Shown here: one piece after another, positions 37,318 through 46,629 of the stretch | Numbering within the stretch: position 1 is the stretch's first letter | How the letters are laid out: each line of letters starts with the position of its first letter | Assembly: GCF_014863545.1 (NCBI RefSeq) | Contig: NZ_CP062260.1 | Location: 6,811,001 to 6,875,000 of the forward strand | DNA: 64,000 nucleotides | Source: Paenibacillus sp. JNUCC32 | GTDB taxonomy: Bacteria; Bacillota; Bacilli; Paenibacillales; Paenibacillaceae | Reading direction: 5' to 3' | Position numbers and translations under genes: made by a program | The notes under the pieces: model-generated | Told to the model about the DNA's origin: nothing | The model's input: the letters and a program-made list of their open reading frames with translations, nothing else | Databases searched by the model: none

Positions 37318-38136
37318 TTGTCGGATCCTTTTGTAGTCAGGTCATTAGACGAAATACGTTTTTGGTCACGCATTATGAAAGAACATTCCTTTTTTCTTCG
37401 ATTAGGATTTAGATGTGAAGATACGCAGTTAATCAATGAGGCTAATCAATTTCATGCCATCTTTGAGGATATTGAAAGAAGATCACATGCATATCAAGCA
37501 GATACCGATCCACAAACAATTCGACAGTTTAATTCAGAAGTTCACAATGCCGCTGCACACATTTGGGCATTTAAGAGGAAGGTACTTGGACTTATACTTA
37601 GGTGCCAGCTCCCTGGGGGGACAAATTTCCCGTTGCTTGTAGATCATGTTAGCCGAGAAGCAAATTACTTTAGAAATCGGTTAGAGGAACTCAATAACGG
37701 GAGACTTGAGCCATTACCCGATGCGATTATCGATGAAAATGTCTTTTTCCTAAAAATCATGGCTGACCATGCAAAATTTATAGGTCATCTGCTTGATCCA
37801 TCGGAGCGAAAATTAGTGGAACAAGCAAGGGAGTTTAGCCAAGACTTTGATACGTTGATGTTTCAAGCCATTGACCTAAGTTCCATGCGTCCAGAATCGC
37901 AAACCCATCCATTACTAAGTCAATTTGTTGATGAAAACCGAGTTTCAGTCAAATCATTGCGCGATTTTAAGAAAACTGCGCGCGACTTAATTGAAGAGTG
38001 CCGAATCAAAAGCATCATTCATCCTTTATTAGCAGATCATGTTTTCCGTGAAGCTGAGCGATTCTTATTTATCCTAGACATGTTCGATCGGTCATTATCT
38101 GGCGTGAAGGTGAACAAGAAAGAAATCATGCATTAA
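37318..38136 (+). CDS. DUF2935 domain protein
   Basis: 272 residues from the TTG at 37318, five bases after AAAGGTGGGG; an ATG at 37279 is the alternative. Two similar alpha-helical halves, each with FWSRIMKEHSFFLRLG-like and F...HAKFIGHLLDPSE-like segments, rich in conserved H and E. Known from Bacillus and Clostridium as a four-helix, possibly metal-binding protein of unknown role. It is followed after 20 bases by a YmaF gene. Confidence 0.82.
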   Translation: MSDPFVVRSLDEIRFWSRIMKEHSFFLRLGFRCEDTQLINEANQFHAIFEDIERRSHAYQADTDPQTIRQFNSEVHNAAAHIWAFKRKVLGLILRCQLPGGTNFPLLVDHVSREANYFRNRLEELNNGRLEPLPDAIIDENVFFLKIMADHAKFIGHLLDPSERKLVEQAREFSQDFDTLMFQAIDLSSMRPESQTHPLLSQFVDENRVSVKSLRDFKKTARDLIEECRIKSIIHPLLADHVFREAERFLFILDMFDRSLSGVKVNKKEIMH

Positions 38137-38156
38137 TATAAGGGAGGCACTATTGG

Positions 38157-38546
38157 ATGGAAATACAAATAACGGGCTTTGTTGTTCATTCCGATAACCC
38201 TGACTCCAGTCATTCCCACCAACTCTTTCTAACATCTTGGGATGGAAGACCGGTTAATGTTCATGTCCATCCCTTTCAAGGAGATACCTCTTTTGACGTT
38301 GGACATTTCCATCATTACGTGGGTATAACTGAACCAGCTCCAAGCGGCGTGCCGCACGTCCATAATTACCATGCCCAAACATCATTTAATGACCAGCACA
38401 AGCACTTGATTAGAGGAACAACCGGGCCCGCCATTCCATTGGCAGGCGGTGGGCACTACCATTATTTTGAAGGTTATACCACCGTAGATGGCAGGATCCC
38501 ACATGCTCATCGTTATAGCGGGAACACAGGTGATGAACAAGGGTAA
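38157..38546 (+). CDS. YmaF family His-rich protein
   Basis: 129 residues with many His pairs spaced by strands (SHSHQ, HVHP, GHFHHYVG, PHVHNYH, HKH, GGHYHYFEG, PHAHRYSG), the pattern of YmaF. Function unknown; metal binding is plausible. GGGAGG precedes the ATG, and the DUF2935 gene lies just upstream. Confidence 0.85.
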   Translation: MEIQITGFVVHSDNPDSSHSHQLFLTSWDGRPVNVHVHPFQGDTSFDVGHFHHYVGITEPAPSGVPHVHNYHAQTSFNDQHKHLIRGTTGPAIPLAGGGHYHYFEGYTTVDGRIPHAHRYSGNTGDEQG

Positions 38547-38603
38547 ATAATAGTTTCGCCCACTGTACCTTTTTGTTTATATAAATTATGAATACAGCTT
38601 TAT

Positions 38604-38632
38604 AAGAGGGCTGCCGAGTGGGAGCCTTCTTG
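38604..38632 (+). terminator. Terminator after the YmaF gene
   Basis: AAGAGGGCT pairs with AGCCTTCTT, one mismatch, T-rich 3' side. Confidence 0.5.
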
Positions 38633-38666
38633 TTAGTGACCACATGATTTCTCCTCAGTCCACATG

Positions 38667-39125
38667 TCAAACCAATAAGATGATTAGGCCAAGTACAAAA
38701 AAAGCGGATCCGAGGCATATGGAAACCAATCCGCCGAATTTTACTAAATCCATGTAAGTATCGCTTCGTTCCGAATCTCCTTTGACTTGCCAGCCTTCAT
38801 CCCTGCTCCAGCCGAATGTCGGATACCTTCTGGCAAGGAGCCCTATACCTATGAGGATCACAGCAAACCCGAAAAGTGCCCCCCATGACATAGGGGTACC
38901 GCAAGGTCGAACAAGCGTCGCTAACCCGATTAAGACCAATACGCCGCCAATAAATCCGCCTATTGCCGCACCGACCTGGGTTTTTAACAAATCATGATCG
39001 TCCTGCTCGTAGTCTTCCGGCAACCTTTTGTTCCATCGTATCCAATCCGAATCCGGATTCATGAAGGTATAACGGCAATTTAGAATGATAACGACGCCAA
39101 ATAACATCCATAACATTGAAATCAA
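38667..39125 (-). CDS. Hypothetical membrane protein
   Basis: 152 residues with four hydrophobic segments (about 3-16, 52-72, 82-98 and 132-151) and a charged cytoplasmic loop near 20-45 (MNPDSDWIRWNKRLPEDYE). No family recognised. AAGGGG lies upstream of the ATG. Monocistronic. Confidence 0.65.
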   Translation of the reverse strand: MISMLWMLFGVVIILNCRYTFMNPDSDWIRWNKRLPEDYEQDDHDLLKTQVGAAIGGFIGGVLVLIGLATLVRPCGTPMSWGALFGFAVILIGIGLLARRYPTFGWSRDEGWQVKGDSERSDTYMDLVKFGGLVSICLGSAFFVLGLIILLV

Positions 39126-39231
39126 CCCCTTGAGGATTCATACGGAGTAACAAAATGGAAGTTCCGGTAAAGTGAAGTAAGACATGAAGAATGGAGATCT
39201 AAAGTTACAAATTAAAGGTACCTGAAAAGAA

Positions 39232-39262
39232 AAAATCCTGCTCTTATGTGAGCAGGATTTTA
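39232..39262. terminator. Terminator of the WGxxGxxG gene
   Basis: AAAATCCTGCTC pairs perfectly with GAGCAGGATTTT around TTATGT; on the minus strand it is followed by TTCTTTTC. Confidence 0.85.
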
Positions 39263-39290
39263 CTTCTGTTCCCTAAGCTTATCGCAAAAA

Positions 39291-39530
39291 TTAATGGCGC
39301 TCCGGGGTACGGCGTCTTAACCCAGCAAGACCGGCAAGACCAATTAATCCAAGCCAACCCCAGTCTGTATCGTTATCATTGGTGGCTGCGTTGGTGTTAT
39401 AACTTCTAGCGTTAACGTTGTTTGTGTTCATGTCATTTGCATTCCTGTTGTTGTTTTCAGCGGAAACAGGGACAACCAACATGCAAGCAATGCTCATAGC
39501 CGCTAGAAAAGACATGCAGATTTTCTTCAT
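39291..39530 (-). CDS. Secreted protein with WGxxGxxG C-terminal sorting-type tail
   Basis: 79 residues from the ATG at 39530 (GGAGG upstream). Signal peptide at residues 1-24 ending VSA, then an Asn-rich low-complexity linker, then WGWLGLIGLAGLAGLRRR near the C-terminus. That tripartite end (motif, short helix, arginines) resembles WGxxGxxG-CTERM proteins, whose tail is thought to be processed after export. The linker has no recognisable fold. Confidence 0.75.
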   Translation of the reverse strand: MKKICMSFLAAMSIACMLVVPVSAENNNRNANDMNTNNVNARSYNTNAATNDNDTDWGWLGLIGLAGLAGLRRRTPERH

Positions 39531-39690
39531 GTTAAGGACCTCCTTTCTCTGTTCGTCTGAAATGCATGGGCAGGTACCAAAATTATCTTGCCCCAAATAA
39601 TCTTTAACGATTCTTTACCAAACGAGTGTACTTCTGCCTTCCGAGTAGTGAGACTGTGCTAATTTTCCTTTTATCCGCTATTTCACCGGA

Positions 39691-40383
39691 TTAATGTCGA
39701 TCCATTTCGAAATGGACCGAGCCGCTGTCGCGCGGATCGGTTATTGTTTTGCGGGCGATGAGATTCCCCTCACCATCCATACCTTCGATATCAAAAGGTG
39801 TGGAAGCGGGCGACGGCAGAAATACGAACCAGATCATTCTTCCGGCTTCCGCAGCAGTCAGCTTAGCGTTATAACTACCTTTGCCCTTGATTTTGACGCT
39901 TACTTTTTTTATCGAGGGATCCAGAATATCCCCGAACACCATGGGAAATGGGGTAGAGAGATGGTCTAATTCAGGCATGCCCATGTAATTTAACGCTGCT
40001 ATGGATTGTGAAGATTCGCCGATTCCATATCCGCCGCCCCAAGCCCATTTCCAACCGATCCGAGTTTTTCGTACATATTCTACTTGCAAATTATGGCTAC
40101 CCGCTTGGTAAGGTCGTTTCATAAATAAAAGAGTGCCTCCGCTCACGGGTTCACGGTGAATGACATGCATGGAGGATGGGCCTCTAAACTGTTCAACCGC
40201 GGTATCCGGAGTCTTCCCGAGCGGGATATGAAGGATATTGTCCTGCCCCAGCGCTCGCGACATGCGCCGATCCGTTAATCCGCCAGGGCGTTCCATCACA
40301 TAGATGAAGGCGTAGAAGAGAACGGCCGAAAGTAATATCAGTTTGGCAGCAAGCCTGATGATTCGTTTATGTTTAACTGGCAT
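39691..40383 (-). CDS. Hypothetical membrane-anchored protein
   Basis: 230 residues. One N-terminal membrane helix (about 10-28) after KHKRIIR, then an extracellular beta-rich domain. I recognise no family. The spacing and a GGTGG site support the ATG at 40383. Monocistronic. Confidence 0.6.
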   Translation of the reverse strand: MPVKHKRIIRLAAKLILLSAVLFYAFIYVMERPGGLTDRRMSRALGQDNILHIPLGKTPDTAVEQFRGPSSMHVIHREPVSGGTLLFMKRPYQAGSHNLQVEYVRKTRIGWKWAWGGGYGIGESSQSIAALNYMGMPELDHLSTPFPMVFGDILDPSIKKVSVKIKGKGSYNAKLTAAEAGRMIWFVFLPSPASTPFDIEGMDGEGNLIARKTITDPRDSGSVHFEMDRH

Positions 40384-40593
40384 AATGCGTCCACCACCAT
40401 AACATTTTTAATAATCATTTCTGAAAATCGAACAACAACTCCACCAATATACCATAATTTGGGGTGTTATTTAGCAGTGCGTGTGGAAAACAGATAAAAG
40501 GCCAGTGTAAGGTATAGATGAAACGTGTCGTTTACTCGATTCCAGCAGGGAACTCCCGTTTTATGTCGAAGTTTGAAATTAGGGGGTGCTTAT

Positions 40594-40758
40594 ATGCTAA
40601 AAACATTGAAGGTCGAGCTCTTTAGCGATTCCAATCTGGACGATTTGCAGGATCAGGTGAATGAATTCCTGTATAACATTCATCCTGACGATGTGAAGGA
40701 TATTAAGCTTTCATCGGCAGACGGAACATACGATATTTTGGTCATATATAAAGAATAG
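40594..40758 (+). CDS. Cse60-like sporulation protein
   Basis: 54 residues from the ATG at 40594 (AGGGGG upstream). The layout KVELFSDSNLDDLQDQVNEF, then a turn and IKLSSADGTYDILVIYKE, matches Cse60, a sigma-E-controlled protein of B. subtilis. Its role is unknown. I could not find a convincing sigma-E promoter here. Confidence 0.7.
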   Translation: MLKTLKVELFSDSNLDDLQDQVNEFLYNIHPDDVKDIKLSSADGTYDILVIYKE

Positions 40759-40790
40759 AGAAAAAGCACCTTAAAGGTGCTTTTTCTTTT
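40759..40790 (+). terminator. Terminator after the Cse60-like gene
   Basis: AGAAAAAGCACC pairs with GGTGCTTTTTCT around TTAA; runs of T follow. Confidence 0.85.
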
Positions 40791-41095
40791 GATCTTGCTT
40801 ATTAAGAATCTCAAAAGGTAAGACTACTTTGCATATAACATTGCCGTGCCGTCCAGACAGCCCAAGGACAAAAAGTTAGGTACATCACTTTTTATGTCCC
40901 CCTAATGAAGCTTTAAGGTTCCATTAAGCTACGCATCTTATGATGGAATCACCTCTTAACAATAGATTAGGAGCCCCTCTAATTCCGTGGTTAGAGGGGC
41001 TTCTCTTGTTTACATATCTTTTTTGCGCAATGGAACAACGGGAGGTTATCGTCTTTTCGGCAGCTCCATGCACCAACGATGACTCTGCTCGTGGT
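40791..41095 (+). other. Intergenic region with an isolated terminator hairpin
   Basis: No gene supported. GAGCCCCTCTAA pairs with TTAGAGGGGCTTC at 40971-41009 and a smaller TTCCAT/ATGGAA stem lies at about 40917-40949. The pair could be the 3' part of an unannotated small RNA or a leader before uppP. Confidence 0.3.
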
Positions 41096-41125
41096 TTGAT
41101 TCTTCCTGTTTTTATGAGATATGAT
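41096..41125 (+). promoter_or_regulatory. Possible promoter of uppP
   Basis: TTGATT at 41096-41101, 18-bp spacer, TATGAT at 41120-41125, 53 bases before the start. Confidence 0.4.
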
Positions 41126-41177
41126 AGACTAGTATTTTTATAAGCTATACCCATGTTGCAAAGAAAGTAGGAGAGTA

Positions 41178-41990
41178 ATGGAAGATTTCATCTTGTGGTT
41201 GAAGTATCTGCTGCTGGGAATTGTGCAGGGGGTTACGGAGCCGATTCCGGTATCCTCCAGCGGTCATTTGATTGTCGCCCAAAGGCTGATGGGCATGGAG
41301 CAGAACGGGCTGTCGTTCGAAATACTGACCAATACGGCCTCATTGATTGCGATCGTGTTCATCTTTCGCAAGGATTTGCAGAGATTGATTGTGAACGGCC
41401 TAAGTTATGTTCGGACACGACGACCGGAGTTTAAATCCGACTTCATGTTCATTCTGTATATTATTGTGGGTACGATTCCGGCTGTCATCATCGGACTGTT
41501 GTTCAAAGACCAGATTGAGGAAATATTCGCTTCGGTTCGCACGGTAGGCATCGCGCTGCTATTTACGGGAGTGGCCCTCTGGCTGATTCGGAACCTTCGC
41601 GGCCGCAAGCTGGATAATGACTTGTCGTTCAAGGACGCGCTTATCGTAGGCTTGGCACAGGCGGTGGCGCTGATTCCGGGGATCAGCCGGTCCGGCTCGA
41701 CCGTCATTACGTCGATCGCCGTGGGGATGAAGCAGGAGACGGCCCTGCGGTTTTCCTTTATGCTGTACATTCCGATAAGCCTCGGCGGCATGGTGCTAGG
41801 CGTGTCGGATATGGCATCGGATTCCGATTTTGCTCCGCTGTTCATTCCCTATTTGATCGCATTTATCGCGACGCTCATCTGCACCTATTTTGCGATGAAA
41901 TGGTTCATGAATATCATGGCGCGCGGGAATCTGAAATATTTCGCTTATTATTGCTTTGTTGTCGGCATTTTGCTGTTTGTCTTCTTATAA
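41178..41990 (+). CDS. uppP: Undecaprenyl-diphosphatase UppP (BacA family)
   Basis: 270 residues, seven to eight membrane helices. Active-site motifs [13 protein letters not shown] near residue 20 and [10 protein letters not shown] near 170 are intact. It dephosphorylates undecaprenyl diphosphate for cell-wall lipid recycling and confers bacitracin tolerance. GTAGGAG precedes the ATG. Confidence 0.95.
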   Translation: MEDFILWLKYLLLGIVQGVTEPIPVSSSGHLIVAQRLMGMEQNGLSFEILTNTASLIAIVFIFRKDLQRLIVNGLSYVRTRRPEFKSDFMFILYIIVGTIPAVIIGLLFKDQIEEIFASVRTVGIALLFTGVALWLIRNLRGRKLDNDLSFKDALIVGLAQAVALIPGISRSGSTVITSIAVGMKQETALRFSFMLYIPISLGGMVLGVSDMASDSDFAPLFIPYLIAFIATLICTYFAMKWFMNIMARGNLKYFAYYCFVVGILLFVFL

Positions 41991-42002
41991 GAATGAGGGA
42001 AG

Positions 42003-42046
42003 GCTTCTCATAAGGTTCCTTGAACTTGTGAGGAGCTTTTTTTCAT
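42003..42046 (+). terminator. Terminator after uppP
   Basis: GCTTCTCATAAG pairs with CTTGTGAGGAGC, followed by seven T. Confidence 0.8.
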
Positions 42047-42130
42047 ACTGTGGAAAGGAAGAAAGGCGATCATTGCGTAGTATCGGATATAAGAAAGGTA
42101 TAAGATGAAGTTAATAGGAGGGTGGTTGTG

Positions 42131-42766
42131 ATGTCAAAAATTCCGTTTCAATCGGTCGTTTCATCGGAGGAGGAGCTTCGAAACTTGTTCGGCGATTCCA
42201 ATCACGTGGTCAAACATAAAACCATTCATCGATTGGACCAACATTGCAAAGACTTTATTTCGAAGAGCCCCTTGTTGTTTATGGCTACTTCCGACGCATC
42301 CGGAGCCTGCGACGTTTCGCCCCGAGGAGATGCGGCGGGATTCGTGCATGTGATCGAGGAGTCCTGCTTGGTCATTCCGGAGCGTCCGGGCAATCGACGG
42401 TTTGATTCGCTGCGGAATATCCTGTCCAACCCGAGAGTCGGGATCGTGTTTGTCATACCGGGTTTGAAGGAGACCTTGCGAATCAACGGCAGCGCCGTCT
42501 TGGTAAGGGACGAAGAAATCCTGGATCGGCTTAGCGTACAAGGCAAACGCCCATGGCTTGGCATTGCGGTCTCGGTCGAGGAATGCTATATGCACTGTGC
42601 AAAAGCTTTCATGCGTTCGCAAGCATGGGATCCCGATTCCTGGATACCCAGCGAACAGATGCCGAATCCGTCCAAGATCATCGCGGATCATGTGAATCAA
42701 GCTCACGTGACGGAGGAATCCGTTGCCCGGGGAATGCAGGACAGTTACACGAATCGCCTCTATTGA
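42131..42766 (+). CDS. PPOX-class FMN-dependent flavoprotein (MSMEG_1061 group)
   Basis: 211 residues from the ATG at 42131 (GGAGGGTGG upstream). Split-barrel fold with LLFMATSDASGACDVSPRGD, ERPGNRRFDSLRNILSNPRVG and LRINGSA, typical of pyridoxamine-phosphate-oxidase-like proteins of the MSMEG_1061 type. Likely binds FMN or F420-like cofactor; substrate unknown. It precedes the TIM-barrel/AraC gene by 44 bases and may share its transcript. Confidence 0.85.
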   Translation: MSKIPFQSVVSSEEELRNLFGDSNHVVKHKTIHRLDQHCKDFISKSPLLFMATSDASGACDVSPRGDAAGFVHVIEESCLVIPERPGNRRFDSLRNILSNPRVGIVFVIPGLKETLRINGSAVLVRDEEILDRLSVQGKRPWLGIAVSVEECYMHCAKAFMRSQAWDPDSWIPSEQMPNPSKIIADHVNQAHVTEESVARGMQDSYTNRLY

Positions 42767-42810
42767 TTTTCATTTATAATAGGTATAGCGATATAAGGAA
42801 ACGATGAGAT

Positions 42811-44052
42811 ATGACGGTCAGATTGAAGATAAGGGGACCAATAACTTTGATAACGACCAGAGAACAGGTATTGGATCGATTACATAGGGGGTTACAGACC
42901 CAGGAGCGATTGATCGGGGTAGCGGCAGGAGCAGGAATATCGGCAAAATATGCGGTCAAAGGCGGCGCCGATCTGATACTGGCCTTGAATTCGGGCCGTT
43001 TTCGGCAGATGGGGCTGGGCTCCTTGGCTGGCTTCATGCCCTATGCGAACTGCAATGAAATGGTGATGGATTTCGGCTCGCGCGAAATTCTTTCCGTGGT
43101 CCGCGACGCACCGGTGATATTCGGTTTATGCGGAACGGATCCAACCGTTCAGCTGCCGGGATACTTGGATGCCATTCGCGGAAGCGGTTTTGCCGGCATC
43201 ATCAACTACCCGACGGTGGGAATGATTGACGGACTGTTCCGCGAAGCCTTGGAGGAAGAAGGCATCACGTATCTGCAGGAGGTGGAAGCCATCCGGATTG
43301 CTCATGAGCGCGATATGTTTACGATGGCCTTCGTATTCAATCCGGAGCAGACGACATGGATGCTGGATGCGGGAGCGGATATCATCTGCGCCCATCTGGG
43401 CGTTACGGCAGGCGGGATGATGGGGACCTCGAAAGCATGGTCGCTGGAGAAGGGCGCCGAAATCGCCAGAGAAATTTTTGCCGTCTGTGACGACTCGGGC
43501 AAGCAGCCGATCAAGCTCGTATATGGCGGTCCGGTCCATACGCCCATCGATGTCCAGTACATGTACGACAACACGTCCGCCATGGGGTACGTGGGCGGCT
43601 CGAGCTTTGAGCGAACGCCGACGGAAGAAGCCATCGTGGAGGCGACGCATCGTTTTAAGGCAACGGGCCATCTGGAGCAGGACCGGCAGCTGATGGACAA
43701 GCTGACGCAGCTGGATGAACCGATGGATTATGTTGCCTTTGTGAAAGAATACGTAGCCGAGCATTATGCAAACCCGATTTCAATGACGGAGCTGGCCGAA
43801 CGGATCCACGTTTCAAGAACGCATCTTAGCGCGCTTTTTAACAGGGAAGTGGGGTGCAGCTTTCCCGAATATATAGCCAAATACCGTATTCACAAGGCGC
43901 AGGATATCATGAAGCACAGCAAGCTGTCCCTGGGTAGAATAGCGGAGCTGGTCGGTTACCCGGACTATGTTCATTTCAGCAAGACCTTCAAAAAATACGC
44001 AGGCATGTCTCCCCAAGCCTATCGTCAGCATATGAAAGACAAATATACATAA
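42811..44052 (+). CDS. TIM-barrel (PEP-hydrolase-like) / AraC-type regulator fusion
   Basis: 413 residues in two parts. Residues about 15-285 are a full PEP_hydrolase-type TIM barrel sharing long blocks with the enzyme at 45443: GISAKYA, NSGRF, GSLAGFM, CGTDP, GFAGIINYPTVGMIDG and the late GGSSFERTPTE. Residues about 310-410 are an AraC double helix-turn-helix (MTELAERIHVSRTHLSALF and IAELVGYPDYVHFSKTFKK). An enzyme-like barrel used as sensor of a one-component regulator is the simplest reading. It has its own terminator, then the UPF0261 and TIM-barrel genes follow on the same strand, the likely targets. Confidence 0.88.
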   Translation: MTVRLKIRGPITLITTREQVLDRLHRGLQTQERLIGVAAGAGISAKYAVKGGADLILALNSGRFRQMGLGSLAGFMPYANCNEMVMDFGSREILSVVRDAPVIFGLCGTDPTVQLPGYLDAIRGSGFAGIINYPTVGMIDGLFREALEEEGITYLQEVEAIRIAHERDMFTMAFVFNPEQTTWMLDAGADIICAHLGVTAGGMMGTSKAWSLEKGAEIAREIFAVCDDSGKQPIKLVYGGPVHTPIDVQYMYDNTSAMGYVGGSSFERTPTEEAIVEATHRFKATGHLEQDRQLMDKLTQLDEPMDYVAFVKEYVAEHYANPISMTELAERIHVSRTHLSALFNREVGCSFPEYIAKYRIHKAQDIMKHSKLSLGRIAELVGYPDYVHFSKTFKKYAGMSPQAYRQHMKDKYT

Positions 44053-44053
44053 A

Positions 44054-44083
44054 GATCGTACATGGATACGATCCTTTTTATTT
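44054..44083 (+). terminator. Terminator after the fusion regulator
   Basis: GATCGT pairs with ACGATC around ACATGGAT, followed by CTTTTTATTT. It separates the regulator from the UPF0261-TIM pair. Confidence 0.7.
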
Positions 44084-44181
44084 GAAAGCGCTGTATTATG
44101 GTCTTACAGGGATCACATGCCGGACCTGTCAGTCAGAACGGGGCAAGCGATCCTGAGAAGAGACATGGGGAGGTCTTCACG

Positions 44182-45393
44182 GTGAAAACCATAGCCATTG
44201 CGGGGACGTTTGATACGAAGGGTGCTGAGTTTTTATACGTTAAATCGGTGATCGAGAGCTTGGGGTTACAAACGTTTACGATTCATAGCGGCGTGTTTGA
44301 GCCGATGTTCGCGCCGGATGTAACCAATATCGAGGTTGCAGGGGCGGCAGATGCGGATCTGCGCGAAATCGCGGCCCGGAAGGACCGGTCGGCAGGGACT
44401 GCAGTATTGGCTCAAGGGATGGAACAAATCGTGCCGAAGCTGTATGCAGAGGGCAAATTCGACGCCATACTGTCATTCGGCGGTACGGGGGGAACTTCCA
44501 TCGTCACCGCCGGCATGCGAGCATTGCCGATCGGCGTACCAAAATTGATGGTCTCCACCGTCGCTTCCGGCAATACGGCGCCTTATGTAGGGACAAGCGA
44601 CATTATCATGTTTCCGTCCATCGTGGATGTATCCGGCCTGAACTCGTTTTCCACCAAAATATTCACGAACGCGGCACACGCGATAGCCGGCATGGTTAAG
44701 TTCGAATCGGCTGCGCCGATGGATAAAAAGCCGCTGATTGCAGCGACGATGTTCGGGGTAACGACCCCCTGCATCGATTATGCCAGAGAGCATCTGGAAT
44801 CGCATGGGTACGAAGTGCTGGTGTTCCATGCAACCGGCACGGGCGGGCGAACGATGGAAAGCCTCATTGAGGCCGGATTCATTGACGGTGTATTGGATTT
44901 GACGACAACGGAATGGTGCGATGAGCTGGTTGGCGGCGTTTTGGCGGCAGGGCCGAATCGGCTGGAAGCAGCCGGACGCTGTAAGGTGCCGCAGGTCGTA
45001 TCGACCGGGGCGCTCGATATGGTCAACTTCGGTCCGTATGATACCGTGCCGGAGGCATTCCGGGGACGAAACCTGTACAAGCATAACCCTTCGGTTACGC
45101 TGATGCGGACCACGGTGGAGGAGAACCGGCAGCTTGGCGGGATCCTTGCGGATAAACTGAATTCGTCGCAAGGTCCTACGGTGTTGATGCTGCCGCTGAA
45201 AGGCGTATCGATGCTCGATGTGGAAGGCGAAGCATTCCATGGAACGGAAGAGGATAAGATGCTGTTCGACACGTTAAGACAACGGATAGACCGTGAGACC
45301 GTTGAGCTGATCGAGATGAATACCGATATTAACGATCCAGCTTTTGCGGTGGCCGCGGCCGATAAGCTGATGGAATTGATGAAGCGGCAATGA
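44182..45393 (+). CDS. UPF0261 / Tm-1-like ATP-binding domain protein
   Basis: 403 residues from the GTG at 44182 (GGGGAGGT, 7-base spacing). Starts [20 protein letters not shown] and contains [35 protein letters not shown] and [15 protein letters not shown], typical of UPF0261 (the N-terminal half of tomato Tm-1). Members bind ATP; the bacterial reaction is not settled. The TIM-barrel partner follows after 49 bases, reproducing as two genes what Tm-1 holds in one chain. Confidence 0.9.
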   Translation: MKTIAIAGTFDTKGAEFLYVKSVIESLGLQTFTIHSGVFEPMFAPDVTNIEVAGAADADLREIAARKDRSAGTAVLAQGMEQIVPKLYAEGKFDAILSFGGTGGTSIVTAGMRALPIGVPKLMVSTVASGNTAPYVGTSDIIMFPSIVDVSGLNSFSTKIFTNAAHAIAGMVKFESAAPMDKKPLIAATMFGVTTPCIDYAREHLESHGYEVLVFHATGTGGRTMESLIEAGFIDGVLDLTTTEWCDELVGGVLAAGPNRLEAAGRCKVPQVVSTGALDMVNFGPYDTVPEAFRGRNLYKHNPSVTLMRTTVEENRQLGGILADKLNSSQGPTVLMLPLKGVSMLDVEGEAFHGTEEDKMLFDTLRQRIDRETVELIEMNTDINDPAFAVAAADKLMELMKRQ

Positions 45394-45442
45394 GAAGGGG
45401 AAGCCACAGGGCCAAGCATTCAAACTGAAGGAGGAACATATC

Positions 45443-46273
45443 ATGGCCATGCAAACAAGAGCAGAAGTATTAGCGAAACTAAAATCAGAGGTTGCAGCGG
45501 GTAAGGTGTTGTTGGGAGCTGGAGCAGGAACAGGGATTTCTGCCAAGAGCGCCGAAGCGGGCGGCGTAGACTTAATCATTATTTATAACTCGGGCCGTTA
45601 CCGGATGGCCGGGCGGGGATCTCTCGCTGGACTGATGGCGTACGGGGATGCCAATCAGATCGTGGTGGACATGGGGAATGAGGTGCTGCCGGTCGTGAAG
45701 CATACGCCGGTGTTGGCGGGAGTTTGCGGCACGGACCCGTTCCGGATCATGGATATTTTTCTGAAGCAGCTGAAGGAGCAAGGGTTTGCGGGCGTGCAGA
45801 ACTTTCCGACGGTGGGCTTGATTGACGGCGTATTCCGGGCGAATCTGGAAGAGACGGGCATGGGCTATGATCTTGAGGTCGAGATGATCCGGAAGGCGCA
45901 TGAGCTGGATTTGGTAACCACGCCGTATGTGTTTGACGTCGATCAGGCGAAGAAGATGGCCGAAGCCGGAGCCGATGTCCTGGTTGCTCATATGGGTCTT
46001 ACCACGAAAGGCACCATAGGCGCAAAAACGGCGCTGACGCTCGACGACTGCGTGGACAAGATTCAAGCGATCTGCGATGCCGGAAAGGCCGTCAACCCGG
46101 ACGTTATGATTCTGTGCCATGGCGGTCCGATTGCGGAGCCTAAGGACGCGGCGTACGTATTGTCCAGAACCCATGGGGTGGAAGGATTCTTCGGAGCATC
46201 CAGCATCGAGCGTTTTGCCACCGAGGTTGGCATCAAGCAGCAGACAGAGGCATTCAAGAATATTTCGAAATGA
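45443..46273 (+). CDS. PEP-hydrolase family TIM-barrel protein
   Basis: 276 residues: [58 protein letters not shown] and [17 protein letters not shown], ending [14 protein letters not shown]. Corresponds to the C-terminal half of Tm-1-type proteins. GAAGGAGG precedes the ATG. Co-transcribed with the UPF0261 gene and closely related to the barrel in the upstream regulator. Substrate unknown. Confidence 0.9.
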   Translation: MAMQTRAEVLAKLKSEVAAGKVLLGAGAGTGISAKSAEAGGVDLIIIYNSGRYRMAGRGSLAGLMAYGDANQIVVDMGNEVLPVVKHTPVLAGVCGTDPFRIMDIFLKQLKEQGFAGVQNFPTVGLIDGVFRANLEETGMGYDLEVEMIRKAHELDLVTTPYVFDVDQAKKMAEAGADVLVAHMGLTTKGTIGAKTALTLDDCVDKIQAICDAGKAVNPDVMILCHGGPIAEPKDAAYVLSRTHGVEGFFGASSIERFATEVGIKQQTEAFKNISK

Positions 46274-46316
46274 AGTCGTAAGCTGGAAAAAGCATGGTTA
46301 TGATCCTAAGGAACGC

Positions 46317-46344
46317 AGAAGACTCCCGTCAGGGAGTCTTCTTG
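46317..46344 (+). terminator. Terminator of the Tm-1-type operon
   Basis: AGAAGACTCCC pairs perfectly with GGGAGTCTTCT around GTCA. Confidence 0.85.
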
Positions 46345-46452
46345 GTGTTCTATTGTCCGTTGGACTGAACCGGCAAGGCCTGCAAGCGAATCCGAAAACG
46401 GCGCATAAAATGGACATTCTCTTCGCGCCAGGCGGCATGCCTGTTGCCCGGA

Positions 46453-46629
46453 TCAATCATCATCCTTGCGTTTGCTCTTGGATGCAGCCACGGCAAAGGC
46501 AATAACGACAAGCGGAATGAAGATAAACCATGGGATCGTAATCGTGGTCCCCAATAGCAGGGCAAGCAGCAGCAATACCACCGTGCCAATGATCAAGTAC
46601 AGGCAGCCTCTGCCGAACGTCTCCATCAT
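46453..46629 (-). CDS. Small membrane protein, 58 residues
   Basis: Starts at the ATG whose first base is 46629, 7 bases after AAAGGAG. One or two hydrophobic helices (LYLIIGTVVLLLLALLLG and IPWFIFIPLVVIAFAVA) and a charged end KSKRKDDD. No family recognised. The coding strand and site make it more convincing than the overlapping readings. Confidence 0.65.
   Translation of the reverse strand: MMETFGRGCLYLIIGTVVLLLLALLLGTTITIPWFIFIPLVVIAFAVAASKSKRKDDD

Noticed and set aside
40940..41143. 67-residue gene before uppP
   Set aside because: It runs through a strong terminator hairpin and has no ribosome site.
46350..46589. 79-residue minus-strand gene
   Set aside because: It overlaps the better supported 58-residue membrane gene in another frame and has an implausible composition.
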